Shown: positions 42,574 to 51,574 of the stretch, in pieces
Numbering within the stretch: position 1 is the first letter of the stretch
Layout: each line of letters begins with the position of its first letter
NCBI RefSeq assembly: GCF_046506625.1
Contig: NZ_JBKFFP010000001.1
Coordinates: forward strand, 806,001 to 870,000
From: Zhengella sedimenti
GTDB taxonomy: Bacteria > Pseudomonadota > Alphaproteobacteria > Rhizobiales > Rhizobiaceae
Length of the DNA: 64,000 nucleotides
Direction of reading: 5' to 3'
The notes under the pieces: generated by a model
Told to the model about the DNA's origin: nothing
Database searches by the model: none
The model's input: the letters and a program-made list of their open reading frames with translations, nothing else
Made by a program: the position numbers and the translations under genes

Positions 42574-43317
42574 TCAGCCGTTCCAGAGCGGCAGTGCCGT
42601 GATGACAGCGAACAGGATGACCGCAAAGGCAAGGCGGCGATAGGTTGCCGCGGAGGCGAGCGGAAACAGGGCGCGGCCGGCGATAATGCCCGCCAGATAG
42701 ACCGGCGCGCCGGCCAGTCCCAGAAGGAACCGTTCGCCGGTGACCATGCCGCCCAGGACGACATTGGCCAGCGTTGCGATCTCCAGCAGGAGGAGCAAGG
42801 CCATGAGGTTCGCGCGGATCACGCCCTGCGGTTCCGGCGATGCCATCCAGTAGAGCACGGGCGGCGGTCCGGGTATGCCGGCGATGCCGCCCAGAAAACC
42901 GGACACGGCCCCCACGCCAGCCGACAGAAGCGGCGGGCGCGGGCCAAGATAGCGCCAGCCGGAGGCCAGCGCGGCGAGGCCGGCCAGCACGGACAGGCAG
43001 ATGACCCAGCGCAGGACCAGCGGATCGCCCATGCGAAGGACGGCAAGGCCGGCGGGAAGAAGCAGGATCGCCCCGGCGGCCAGCGGCAGGACTTCACGCC
43101 AGCGGGCATATTTGAGAACCGGCAGGGCGGCGGGAAGCTGCGGAAGACTGTCGACGATGGCGACCACCACGACCGCCGTCACGGGATCATGGGTGGCAGC
43201 CAGCACCGGGATGGCGACCATGCCGGTGCCGAAACCGGAAAAGCCGCGCACGAGGCCGGCCAGCAGAAGCGTCACGAGTACGGCGGCAAGGGTGACATCA
43301 AGGGCTGGTAGGGGCAT
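42574..43317 (-). CDS. second TSUP-family exporter
   Basis: 247 residues, about eight spans, with the TSUP repeats LAGLVRGFSGFGTGMVAIPVL and GAVSGFLGGIAGIPGPPPVLYW. Related to sulfite/sulfoacetate exporters; substrate unknown. ATG 43317 is preferred, since an extension to 43446 would run through the promoter region of divergent ruvC. It is distinct from the exporter at 39162-39932. Confidence 0.88.
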   Translation of the reverse strand: MPLPALDVTLAAVLVTLLLAGLVRGFSGFGTGMVAIPVLAATHDPVTAVVVVAIVDSLPQLPAALPVLKYARWREVLPLAAGAILLLPAGLAVLRMGDPLVLRWVICLSVLAGLAALASGWRYLGPRPPLLSAGVGAVSGFLGGIAGIPGPPPVLYWMASPEPQGVIRANLMALLLLLEIATLANVVLGGMVTGERFLLGLAGAPVYLAGIIAGRALFPLASAATYRRLAFAVILFAVITALPLWNG

Positions 43318-43489
43318 GGGCGTTCGGGTCCTCGGCACGGCTGCCTGCCATAATGCAAACCGGCCGGGCGTGCACGGGTTTTGCACACCTGCCGGCCATT
43401 GAGCGCGGCGCCATGCGTGCTGTGCATATGTTTCTGATTTGTTCACTTTTCACTGGCAAGCCTTGGTGGAATGGAACAAGGTGGCGTGC

Positions 43490-44005
43490 ATGGGACAGGC
43501 GATTCGTATCATCGGCATCGATCCGGGCTTGCGCAACATGGGCTGGGGCGTGATCGAGACCCTCGGCAATTCGCTGAAATTCGTGGCCTCCGGGACCGTG
43601 CGCTCGGACGGCAAGGCGGACCTTGCCAGCCGGCTTTGCCAGTTGCATGACGGTTTGGCCGACGTGCTGCATTGCCATCGGCCCGACGAGGCCGCTGTGG
43701 AAGTGACCTTCGTCAACAAGGACGCGACAGCCACGCTGAAACTCGGCCAGGCGCGCGGCATCGCCATGCTGGTTCCGGCCCGCGCCGGGCTGGCGGTGGC
43801 CGAATATGCGCCGAACGCGGTCAAGAAATCGGTGATCGGCGTCGGCCACGGCGACAAGAAGCAGATCCAGATGATGCTCAAGGTGCTGATGCCGCGCGCC
43901 GCCTTTGAAAGCGACGACGCGGCGGATGCGCTGGCGATTGCCATATGCCACGCGCACAACCGGGTGGGCGAGGCGCAGCGGCGCGCGCTGCTGAGGGCGG
44001 TGTGA
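43490..44005 (+). CDS. ruvC: Holliday junction resolvase RuvC
   Basis: 171 residues. RuvC cuts Holliday junctions symmetrically. Seen: RIIGIDPGLRNMGWGV (catalytic Asp11), AVEVTFVNKDATATLKLGQARG, PNAVKKSVIGVGHGDKKQIQMM, and DDAADALAIAICH with two further metal-binding acids. Start at 43490; the frame runs open to 43439 but those residues are not conserved. First gene of ruvCAB, one base from ruvA. Confidence 0.96.
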   Translation: MGQAIRIIGIDPGLRNMGWGVIETLGNSLKFVASGTVRSDGKADLASRLCQLHDGLADVLHCHRPDEAAVEVTFVNKDATATLKLGQARGIAMLVPARAGLAVAEYAPNAVKKSVIGVGHGDKKQIQMMLKVLMPRAAFESDDAADALAIAICHAHNRVGEAQRRALLRAV

Positions 44006-44006
44006 G

Positions 44007-44621
44007 ATGATCGGCAAGTTGAAGGGCACGGTGGACGAGATCGGCGAGGATCATGCCGTGATCGACGTGCATGGCGTCGGCTATGTGGCCTTCTGCCCGG
44101 CGCGCACGCTGGCAAACCTGAATGCCGGCGAGGCGGCCGTCCTGTTCATCGAGACCTATGTGCGCGAGGACATGATCCGGCTCTACGGTTTTGCCTCCGC
44201 GCTGGAACGCGAATGGTTCCGCCTTCTGCAAAGCGTGCAGGGCGTGGGCGCCAAGGTGGCGCTGGCGGTGCTCTCCACACTGACGCCATCGGAACTGGCC
44301 AATGCCATCGCCCTCAAGGATATCGCCATGGTGTCGCGGGCGCCGGGCGTGGGCAAGAAGGTGGCCGAGCGCATCGTCATCGAACTGAAGGCCAAGGCGC
44401 CGGCATTTGCCGGCGAGGCGGCGGCCTCCATCGGCATGAAGCAGGCGATCGGCGAGGGCGTGGCCTCCGCGCCGGTCGCCGATGCCGTGTCGGCGCTCAC
44501 CAATCTGGGCTATTCGCGCGACCAGGCGGCCAATGCGGTGGCGGCGGCGCTCAAGAGCGCGGGCGATGACGCGGATTCGGCCAAGCTCATCCGGCTCGGG
44601 CTGAAGGAACTGGCGCGGTGA
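44007..44621 (+). CDS. ruvA: Holliday junction helicase subunit RuvA
   Basis: 204 residues in the three-domain RuvA fold: MIGKLKGTVDEI (OB domain), LLQSVQGVGAKVALAVLS and APGVGKKVAERIVIEL (helix-hairpin-helix DNA contacts), and the C-terminal RuvB-binding three-helix domain (about 155-204). Binds the junction as a tetramer and loads RuvB. One base separates it from the ruvC stop, so translation is probably coupled. Confidence 0.97.
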   Translation: MIGKLKGTVDEIGEDHAVIDVHGVGYVAFCPARTLANLNAGEAAVLFIETYVREDMIRLYGFASALEREWFRLLQSVQGVGAKVALAVLSTLTPSELANAIALKDIAMVSRAPGVGKKVAERIVIELKAKAPAFAGEAAASIGMKQAIGEGVASAPVADAVSALTNLGYSRDQAANAVAAALKSAGDDADSAKLIRLGLKELAR

Positions 44622-44665
44622 GGCAGCAGCTTGCGCTGATGGCGCGTCAATGCGAATGAAACGTC

Positions 44666-45703
44666 ATGACCGAAGCTGACCGCCTCATCTCCGCCGGCAA
44701 GCGCGGGGAGGACATCGACGCCACGCTGCGCCCGCAAACGCTGGACGATTTCACCGGCCAGGCGGCGGCGCGCGCCAACCTGAAGATCTTTATCGAGGCA
44801 GCCAAGGCGCGCGGCGAGGCGCTGGACCATGTGCTCTTCGTCGGCCCGCCGGGGCTGGGCAAGACGACGCTGGCGCAGATCATGGCCAAGGAACTGGGCG
44901 TGAATTTCCGCTCGACCTCCGGCCCGGTCATTGCCAAGGCGGGCGACCTGGCGGCGCTGCTCACCAACCTGGAAGAGGGCGACGTCCTCTTCATCGACGA
45001 GATCCACCGGCTCAATCCCGCCGTTGAGGAGATCCTCTATCCGGCGATGGAGGATTTCCAGCTCGACCTCATCATCGGCGAGGGGCCGGCGGCGCGCTCG
45101 GTGAAAATCGACCTGGCGAAATTCACGCTGGTCGCCGCCACGACGCGGCTGGGCCTGCTCACCAACCCGCTGCGCGACCGCTTCGGCATCCCGGTGCGGC
45201 TGAATTTCTACACGGTGGAGGAACTGGAGCAGATCGTACGGCGCGGGGCGCGGATCATGGGCCTGCCAATGGGGCCGGACGGAGCGACGGAAATCGCCCG
45301 GCGCTCGCGCGGCACGCCGCGCATCGCGGGGCGGCTCTTGCGCCGGGTGCGCGACTTCGCCGAAGTGGCGCGGGCCGAAAGCGTGACCCGGACGATCGCC
45401 GACGAGGCGCTGACCCGGCTGGAAGTGGACGCCATGGGGCTGGACCAGCTCGACCGGCGCTATCTCAATCTCATCGCGCGCAATTTCGGTGGCGGGCCGG
45501 TGGGGATCGAGACCATCGCGGCCGCGCTTTCGGAACCCCGCGACGCCATCGAGGACATTATCGAGCCCTATCTCATCCAGCAGGGCTTCATCCAGCGCAC
45601 GCCGCGCGGGCGTGTCCTGACCGGCAATGCCTGGGCCCATCTCGGCCTGGCCGTGCCGAAGGACCTGGCGGCCACCCAGGCAAACCTGTTTCAGGACGAG
45701 TAG
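44666..45703 (+). CDS. ruvB: Holliday junction ATPase RuvB
   Basis: 345 residues. AAA+ motor that pulls DNA through the RuvA-held junction. Seen: Walker A GPPGLGKTT (60-68), Walker B LFIDEIHRLN, the GPAARSVKIDL hairpin, the arginine finger region LLTNPLRDRFG and the C-terminal winged helix ending GRVLTGNAW. Completes ruvCAB; 44 bases after ruvA. The end lies 22 bases from the convergent GH5 gene. Confidence 0.97.
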   Translation: MTEADRLISAGKRGEDIDATLRPQTLDDFTGQAAARANLKIFIEAAKARGEALDHVLFVGPPGLGKTTLAQIMAKELGVNFRSTSGPVIAKAGDLAALLTNLEEGDVLFIDEIHRLNPAVEEILYPAMEDFQLDLIIGEGPAARSVKIDLAKFTLVAATTRLGLLTNPLRDRFGIPVRLNFYTVEELEQIVRRGARIMGLPMGPDGATEIARRSRGTPRIAGRLLRRVRDFAEVARAESVTRTIADEALTRLEVDAMGLDQLDRRYLNLIARNFGGGPVGIETIAAALSEPRDAIEDIIEPYLIQQGFIQRTPRGRVLTGNAWAHLGLAVPKDLAATQANLFQDE

Positions 45704-45725
45704 GGCCCGCACTTCGCGCCACGTC

Positions 45726-46982
45726 TCATGAAGGGGGCAAGCGGCGCACCACGTCGCGCACATCCGGTTCGGCGGCGCGGCCCTCGAATTCCTCGAAGAC
45801 GCCAAAAGCGCCGCCATGGCCCCACATGGACCAGGCGAAGCCGTGGTCTTCGGCAAGGCCGATCATGTCGCGGTAATAGGCCGCGCGCCATTGCGGATCG
45901 GTGCGGAAGTCATGGCCGTATTCCTGGCGGATCATGCCGAATTCGCCAAGCAGGATATCGCCGGGATCAATGCCGTGGGTTCTGGCCCAGACGGCCACGG
46001 TTTCGAAGGGTTCTGCCATGACGGCACGCAGCTTTTCGGGCGTGCCGATCTTCTCCAGTTCCTCCTCGACGAAGGCGATGATGCCGGAGCGGCGCAGCAA
46101 GGGCGCCTCGGCGCGCACCCTGGCGCGGATGGCGGTGAGCGCCTCCTGCGTCCCGGCTTCGTTCTCACCATACGGCGGATAAGGCAGGCCGGTGGCGTAT
46201 GGGCTGACATCGCCGGTCCAGCCCGCGCCCTGGTGGGTCAGGATGAAGGGCGCGTAGGAGTGGAAGGACCAGATCAGGTTGCCGCCCCGGAACTCGGCGG
46301 GATCGAGCGCGGCAAGGCCTTCTGCGCTGCCCCAGCAGGCGCCCGACAGGATGAGTGTCGTATCCAGGGCGGAGGCGCGCGCGGCGGCGAAAAGGCGTTT
46401 CAGCTTGTCTGTCCATGCCGCCGCCTCGGCGCCCTCGCAGCCTGTCACCGGTTCGTTCATCAGTTCCAGCGCCACGCGATGCGGGTCGAATTCCCCGGCG
46501 AGGCGGGCCATGCGGCGCACGAGATCGACATAGGCATCGAACAGCACGGCGTCCTCCAGCACTTCCACGGTGCCGATGGCGCGGTTCGGACCGGCCGGAA
46601 TGGCGTGAAGGTCGAGGATCGCCTTGAGGCCGGATGCGACGGCCAGTTCGACCGACTCCCGCACCGATTCCAACAAGTCGTCCCGCAGGGCCGATGTTTC
46701 CGGCGAAAGGAAGACGGAGGGATCGACGGGAATGCGCACCATGTCGAAGCCGGAGGCGCGGATGTCCGCCAACTCTTCCGGTCCGATGAAGCTGCGCCAT
46801 TCGGGAAAGGGCAGGATGGTTTCGCGTTCGCTCCAGCGGCTTTCGTCCGGCCAGGTGATCCAGAGGTCCAGCGAAATGCCGCGTCCGGCCTTGAAGGTTG
46901 CCGCGCCGGCCATGCCCGTCAGGGCAAGAGTGAAGGCAAGGGCTGCGGCAAGGGTCTTGATCGCGGCTGTCATCAATGCCAT
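45726..46982 (-). CDS. secreted glycoside hydrolase family 5 protein
   Basis: 418 residues. Signal peptide (about 1-28, ending in AGAA), then a GH5-type TIM barrel. The acid/base Glu lies in VALELMNEPV and the nucleophile Glu in LLGEFGM; LIWSFHSYAPF and the aromatic WSMWGHGG complete the active site. GH5 enzymes cleave beta-glucans, cellulose or related glycans; endoglucanase-like activity is possible but unproven. It is transcribed against ruvB and ybgC, between two conserved operons. Second Met codon at 46973 is an alternative start. Confidence 0.88.
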   Translation of the reverse strand: MALMTAAIKTLAAALAFTLALTGMAGAATFKAGRGISLDLWITWPDESRWSERETILPFPEWRSFIGPEELADIRASGFDMVRIPVDPSVFLSPETSALRDDLLESVRESVELAVASGLKAILDLHAIPAGPNRAIGTVEVLEDAVLFDAYVDLVRRMARLAGEFDPHRVALELMNEPVTGCEGAEAAAWTDKLKRLFAAARASALDTTLILSGACWGSAEGLAALDPAEFRGGNLIWSFHSYAPFILTHQGAGWTGDVSPYATGLPYPPYGENEAGTQEALTAIRARVRAEAPLLRRSGIIAFVEEELEKIGTPEKLRAVMAEPFETVAVWARTHGIDPGDILLGEFGMIRQEYGHDFRTDPQWRAAYYRDMIGLAEDHGFAWSMWGHGGAFGVFEEFEGRAAEPDVRDVVRRLPPS

Positions 46983-47048
46983 CCGGGTTCCGTGTGCCGC
47001 GCACAATGCGGCATGGCAGTGGTGACGGGCAAGCGATGCGAGGCGGCA

Positions 47049-47519
47049 ATGACGGGACATGGTAAACCGGCGGATGGCCTTGCCGCGCCCCTGGCCGGCA
47101 TTGTCGAAGATGGCGTCCACAGGCTGCTGGCACGGGTCTATTATGCCGACACCGATTTCTCGGGTGTCGTCTATCATGCCCGCTACCTGGAATTCCTGGA
47201 GCGCGGGCGCTCCGATTTCCTGCGTCTGGCCGGCGTGCACCACACGGACCTGGCGGAGGGGAGCCTGGGGGAAAAGATCGTCTGGGTGGTCAGGCGCATG
47301 GAGATCGACTTCCGCCAGCCTGCGCGCATCGACGACGTGCTGGAGATCGAAACCCGTACGGAATCGATATCGGGCGCGCGCATCTTCATGGCGCAGCGCA
47401 TCCTGCGCGGGCCGGATGTGCTGATCACGGCGCGGGTGGAGGCGGCGATCATGTCGCAAGCGGGCCGGCCGCGCCGCTTCCCGCAGGAATGGAAATCCAT
47501 CTTCCTGCCGGGTGCCTGA
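47049..47519 (+). CDS. ybgC: YbgC-type acyl-CoA thioesterase
   Basis: 156 residues, a hot-dog fold. The signature YYADTDFSGVVYHARYLEFLERGRS contains the catalytic Asp. YbgC genes usually start tol-pal operons and the enzyme is linked to phospholipid metabolism at the inner membrane. ATG 47049 has GAGGCGG upstream; an earlier in-frame ATG near 47013 is less likely. The gap to tolQ is 245 bases, so it may be transcribed separately. Confidence 0.9.
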   Translation: MTGHGKPADGLAAPLAGIVEDGVHRLLARVYYADTDFSGVVYHARYLEFLERGRSDFLRLAGVHHTDLAEGSLGEKIVWVVRRMEIDFRQPARIDDVLEIETRTESISGARIFMAQRILRGPDVLITARVEAAIMSQAGRPRRFPQEWKSIFLPGA

Positions 47520-47550
47520 GCGACCCCTGGCGTCTTCGCGCCCGCAAGTC

Positions 47551-47673
47551 CTAACCGATCGTTAACCATAACCGGCCATGGTGCATGGCAGGCGCGGTGC
47601 GATCCGCCCGCGCCATCGTTTGACCACGATTTGCCCGGAAAAGGCCCGCAATGGCATGCTTTTGATTAAAAGC
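47551..47673. promoter_or_regulatory. tolQ upstream region: degenerate CtrA box and palindrome
   Basis: CTAA-N7-TTAAC (47551-47566) differs from the CtrA consensus at one position. Further down a perfect palindrome GCTTTT-GATT-AAAAGC occupies 47658-47673, about 92 bases before tolQ. Either could regulate the tol operon; neither is proved. Confidence 0.35.
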
Positions 47674-47764
47674 GCCCCGAATTCCGGATAGCCTCGAAAC
47701 ATCAGGCCGGGACACCCCGATAGCGGCGATGGGTGCGCCCGGCGGCCAAGGGAACGATACCGAA

Positions 47765-48487
47765 ATGGAACAAATGGCTCTCGCGGCACCCCATGCGGAC
47801 GTCTCCATCTGGGGCCTGTTCATGCAGGCGGGCTGGGTGGTGAAACTGGTCATGATCGGGCTGCTCGTCGCCTCGGTCTGGACCTGGGCGATCATCGTGG
47901 ACAAGATGATCGCGTTCTCGCGCATGCGCCTGGCGCTGAACCGCTTCGAAGAGATCTTCTGGTCCGGCCAGTCGCTGGAAGAGCTTTACAAGACCCTGTC
48001 GGAACGCAAGACCACGGGCATGGGCGCCATTTTCGTGGCCGCGATGCGCGAATGGAAGAAGAGCTTCGAGAAGGGCGCGCGCTCGCCCATGGCGCTGCAG
48101 ACGCGGATCGACAAGGCCATGGACCTGGCGCTGGGCCGCGAGATGGAACGGCTGGAAAGCCGGCTCGGCTTCCTGGCAACCGTCGGCTCGGCCGGTCCGT
48201 TCATCGGCCTGTTCGGCACTGTCGTCGGCATCATGACCTCGTTCCAGGCCATTGCGGGTTCCAAATCCACCAACCTCGCGGTTGTCGCGCCGGGCATCGC
48301 GGAAGCATTGCTGGCGACCGCCATGGGCCTGCTGGCGGCCATTCCAGCCGTCGTCGCCTACAACAAGCTGACATCGGACGCCGGCAAGCTGGGCACCCGG
48401 ATGGAAGGCTTTGCCGACGAGTTTTCCGCGATCCTGTCGCGGCAGATCGACGAGCGCAGCCATGTGCGCGCGCAGGCCGCCGAATAG
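47765..48487 (+). CDS. tolQ: Tol-Pal proton-channel subunit TolQ
   Basis: 240 residues, three membrane spans (about 22-43, 135-160, 170-195). MotA/ExbB family: LGFLATVGSAGPFIGLFGTVVGIM and GIAEALLATAMGLLAAIPAVVAY. With TolR it harvests the proton gradient to power TolA, driving outer-membrane constriction at division. I chose ATG 47765; an upstream in-frame ATG at 47729 is not needed. First of tolQRAB-pal-cpoB. Confidence 0.96.
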   Translation: MEQMALAAPHADVSIWGLFMQAGWVVKLVMIGLLVASVWTWAIIVDKMIAFSRMRLALNRFEEIFWSGQSLEELYKTLSERKTTGMGAIFVAAMREWKKSFEKGARSPMALQTRIDKAMDLALGREMERLESRLGFLATVGSAGPFIGLFGTVVGIMTSFQAIAGSKSTNLAVVAPGIAEALLATAMGLLAAIPAVVAYNKLTSDAGKLGTRMEGFADEFSAILSRQIDERSHVRAQAAE

Positions 48488-48510
48488 CGGCCGGACAGGG
48501 AGACGCCTTC

Positions 48511-48963
48511 ATGGGCATTAGCATGGGAAGCATGGGCGCTTCATCGCGTGGCCACAGGCGGCGGGGCCGCAGGCACGGCATGATGTCGGAAATCAACGTC
48601 ACGCCCTTCGTGGACGTGATGCTGGTGCTGCTCATCATCTTCATGGTGGCCGCGCCGCTGCTGACGACCGGCGTGCCGGTGGACCTGCCGGAAACCGATG
48701 CGGCACCGATGAACTCGGAAAACCAGCCGCTCGTCGTCTCCGTCGACGGCCAGGGCCGCATCTTCATCCAGGAAGAGGAAATCGGCTTCGAGAACCTGGT
48801 CGCCAAGCTGCAGGCGATCCGCTCCACCGGGTCGGACGCGCGCATCTTCGTGCGCGGCGACAAGGCCATCGACTACGGGACCGTGATGCGCGTGATGGCG
48901 CGCATCCAGGCCGGCGGCTTTTCCAATGTCGGCCTCGTCACACTCCAGGAGGACAATGGCTGA
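48511..48963 (+). CDS. tolR: Tol-Pal subunit TolR
   Basis: 150 residues. A Gly/Ser/Arg-rich N-terminus, one membrane span with the essential Asp35 (FVDVMLVLLIIFMVAAPLL), and a periplasmic domain (about 60-148) of ExbD/TolR type. The TolQ-TolR complex couples proton flow to TolA. It begins 23 bases after tolQ and ends three bases before tolA. Confidence 0.95.
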   Translation: MGISMGSMGASSRGHRRRGRRHGMMSEINVTPFVDVMLVLLIIFMVAAPLLTTGVPVDLPETDAAPMNSENQPLVVSVDGQGRIFIQEEEIGFENLVAKLQAIRSTGSDARIFVRGDKAIDYGTVMRVMARIQAGGFSNVGLVTLQEDNG

Positions 48964-48966
48964 GCG

Positions 48967-50013
48967 ATGAAGGCCGGGCTTTCCACCTCGCTGATCCTGC
49001 ACGCCGGACTGCTCGCCTTCGGGCTGGTCAGCCTTGGCGCGCCCGAACCCTTCGAGGTTCTGGAGGACAGCATCCCGGTCTCCACGATCACCGAGACGGA
49101 ACTGGCGCAACTGGTGCAGGGCGACAAGAAGGCGCCGGTTGCCGAAACGCCCGCACCCAAGCCGACAACCCGGCCGGACACGGTGCCCGATGCCGTGAAC
49201 ACGGGCGACAACAGCGCCGATCTCGACAACGCACCCACGCCGGACCCGCGTCCGCGCGAGATCGAGGCGTCGGCGGCGCCGAAGGCCGAACCCGATCCGG
49301 CGCCCGTGCCCGCGCCGACGCCCGATCCCCAGCCGCAGCCGCAGGCGCGCCCGGAACCCGTGCCGGCGACCGAACTGGCATCGCAACCGGCGCCGCGCCA
49401 GGAGGTCCGGCCCGACCCGGTGAAGGAAGCGGTCGAGGAAGCGCCGAAGGAAAGCGAGACGGCGTTGAAACTGCCCGAGACCGCGCCGAGGCCGACACCG
49501 CGCCCGACGCCGCCGGCACAGACCGCCAAGGCGCCGGACCGCAAGGATTCCGACAAGCCGGCTGAAAAGCCCAAGCCGGCCACGCAAACGAGCGAACTGG
49601 CCTCGCTGGATGACGAGGTGAAGGCGCTGATCAACCAGGAAAAGGCATCCGGCGGCGGCCAGAAGAAGCAGACCGAACCGGCGGCGGCGGGCAATGACCG
49701 CACCAATGCGCCGAAGCTGACGCGCGCGGAGATGGACGTGCTGCGCGAGCAACTCGGCGGCTGCTGGTCCATCGACGCCGGCATTTCCGACCCCGACAAG
49801 CTGAAGGTTTCGGTCCGGTTCAACCTCGACGAAAACGGCAGGCTGGACGGGATGCCCGAAATCCTGCGCTCGTCCGGCAATGCGCAGTTCGACCGCACCG
49901 CGGTGCGCGCCATCCAGAAATGCGACATGCGCGGCCTGGCCGTTCCGCCCGGAAAATACGAGACATGGCGCGAGGTCATCGTCAATTTCGATCCGGCCGA
50001 CATGTTCTATTGA
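48967..50013 (+). CDS. tolA: TolA-like periplasmic-spanning protein
   Basis: 348 residues. N-terminal span (about 5-25) is followed by a long Pro/Ala/Glu/Lys-rich middle (about 60-225), here proline-rich rather than the helical Ala-rich stalk of E. coli TolA. The C-terminal domain (about 245-345) has GGCWSIDAGI and VRFNLDENGRLDG and ends with a TonB/TolA-type fold. It links TolQR to Pal/TolB across the periplasm. The position between tolR and tolB fixes its identity. Confidence 0.9.
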   Translation: MKAGLSTSLILHAGLLAFGLVSLGAPEPFEVLEDSIPVSTITETELAQLVQGDKKAPVAETPAPKPTTRPDTVPDAVNTGDNSADLDNAPTPDPRPREIEASAAPKAEPDPAPVPAPTPDPQPQPQARPEPVPATELASQPAPRQEVRPDPVKEAVEEAPKESETALKLPETAPRPTPRPTPPAQTAKAPDRKDSDKPAEKPKPATQTSELASLDDEVKALINQEKASGGGQKKQTEPAAAGNDRTNAPKLTRAEMDVLREQLGGCWSIDAGISDPDKLKVSVRFNLDENGRLDGMPEILRSSGNAQFDRTAVRAIQKCDMRGLAVPPGKYETWREVIVNFDPADMFY

Positions 50014-50077
50014 CGGCCGCAGCCCATTCCCAGCCGGCAGGTGCGGTCCGGCGCAATCAGAAAGACGAGAGGACTCC

Positions 50078-51394
50078 ATGAACTCCTTTGTCAAAGCCGC
50101 GTTCATCGCCATGGCGTCGCTGGCGGCCAGCATCGGCCTCGGCGCGCTTCCGGCACGCGCGCTCGTGGAGATCGACGTGAACCGCGGCGTCGTCGAGCCG
50201 TTGCCGATCGCCGTGACGGACTTCCTGTCGGGCGGCGATCTCGGCGTCCAGATCACCGAAGTGATCACGGCGAACCTGAAGCGGTCCGGACTGTTCAAGC
50301 CGGTGGACAAGGCGGCCTTCATCGAGAAGGTGAGCAATCCGGATGTCGCGCCGCGTTTCGAGGACTGGAAGGTGGTCAACGCGCAGGCGCTGGTGACGGG
50401 CCGCGTCACGCGTGAACCCGACGGTCGGCTGCGGGCGGAATTCCGCCTGTGGGACACCTTTGCCGGCCAGCAGATCACCGGTGAGCAGTTCTTCACGACC
50501 GAGAGCAACTGGCGCCGTGTCGCCCACATCATCTCCGACGCGATCTACAAGGCGCTGACCGGGGAATCCGGCTATTTCGACACGCGCGTCGTCTTCGTGG
50601 ACGAATCGGGGCCGAAGAACGCGCGCCAGAAGCGGCTTGCCATCATGGACCAGGACGGCGCGAACCTGCGCTACCTGACGCGTGGCGAGGATCTGGTGCT
50701 GACGCCGCGTTTCTCGCCCAACCGGCAGGAAATCACCTACATGTCCTATGCCGGCGGGCAGCCTCGCGTCTATCTCCTGCAGATCGAGACCGGGCAGCGC
50801 GAACTGGTGGGCGACTTCCCCGGCATGACCTTCGCGCCGCGCTTCTCACCCGACGGACAGAAGGTGATCATGACGCTGGGCCGCGACGACGGCAACGCCA
50901 ACATCTATGCCATGGACCTGCGGTCGCGGACGACACAGCGCCTCACCGCCTCCAATGCCATCGATACGTCGCCGTCCTATTCCCCGGCCGGCGACCGCAT
51001 CGTCTTCACCTCCGACCGGGCCGGCCGCGCGCAGATTTACGTCATGGGCGCCGACGGTTCGTCGCCGCAGCGCATCTCTTTCGGGGATGGCGCCTATTCG
51101 ACGCCGGTCTGGTCGCCGCGCGGCGACCTGATCGCCTTCACGAAGCAGTCCGGCGGGAATTTCTCCATCGGCGTGATGCGTCCGGACGGGTCCGGCGAAC
51201 GCATTCTGACCACCGGCTTCCTCAACGAGGGACCGACCTGGGCGCCCAATGGCCGCTACCTCATGTTCTTCCGCGAACAGCCGGGCGGCGGCGGTCCGAA
51301 GCTGTTCACCATCGACCTGACCGGGCGAAACGAACAGCCGGTGCCGACACCGAACTTCGCGTCCGACCCGGCCTGGTCGCCGCTGCTCGACTGA
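50078..51394 (+). CDS. tolB: Tol-Pal translocation protein TolB
   Basis: 438 residues. Signal peptide (about 1-28, GALPARA), an N-terminal alpha/beta domain (30-160), then a six-bladed beta propeller (RFSPNRQEITYMSY, PRFSPDGQKVIMTLG, DTSPSYSPAGDRIVFTSD, VWSPRGDLIAFTK, TWAPNGRYLMFFRE, DPAWSPLLD). Binds Pal and is displaced by TolA. ATG 50078 has GAGAGGACTCC upstream. Confidence 0.96.
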   Translation: MNSFVKAAFIAMASLAASIGLGALPARALVEIDVNRGVVEPLPIAVTDFLSGGDLGVQITEVITANLKRSGLFKPVDKAAFIEKVSNPDVAPRFEDWKVVNAQALVTGRVTREPDGRLRAEFRLWDTFAGQQITGEQFFTTESNWRRVAHIISDAIYKALTGESGYFDTRVVFVDESGPKNARQKRLAIMDQDGANLRYLTRGEDLVLTPRFSPNRQEITYMSYAGGQPRVYLLQIETGQRELVGDFPGMTFAPRFSPDGQKVIMTLGRDDGNANIYAMDLRSRTTQRLTASNAIDTSPSYSPAGDRIVFTSDRAGRAQIYVMGADGSSPQRISFGDGAYSTPVWSPRGDLIAFTKQSGGNFSIGVMRPDGSGERILTTGFLNEGPTWAPNGRYLMFFREQPGGGGPKLFTIDLTGRNEQPVPTPNFASDPAWSPLLD

Positions 51395-51574
51395 TGCGGG
51401 CCGTTGAAAAAGGCGGAAAGGCGCCGCGTTTCCGCCGCAATCGCCACTAGGGTTCGCCGGAGTTTTCCGGGAGTGGAAGCAAGAAAGCATTAACCCAATC
51501 CCTTGACGGGGCCTTAACCCACACGTGGTTATTGAAACGTCAACACACCGGATCCAATCTGAAGGACATCCGCC

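Noticed and set aside
48541..50532. 663-codon open frame on the minus strand over tolR-tolA-tolB
   Set aside because: It is antisense to three certain genes, has low-complexity Arg/Gly/Leu composition typical of high-GC shadows, and no motif.
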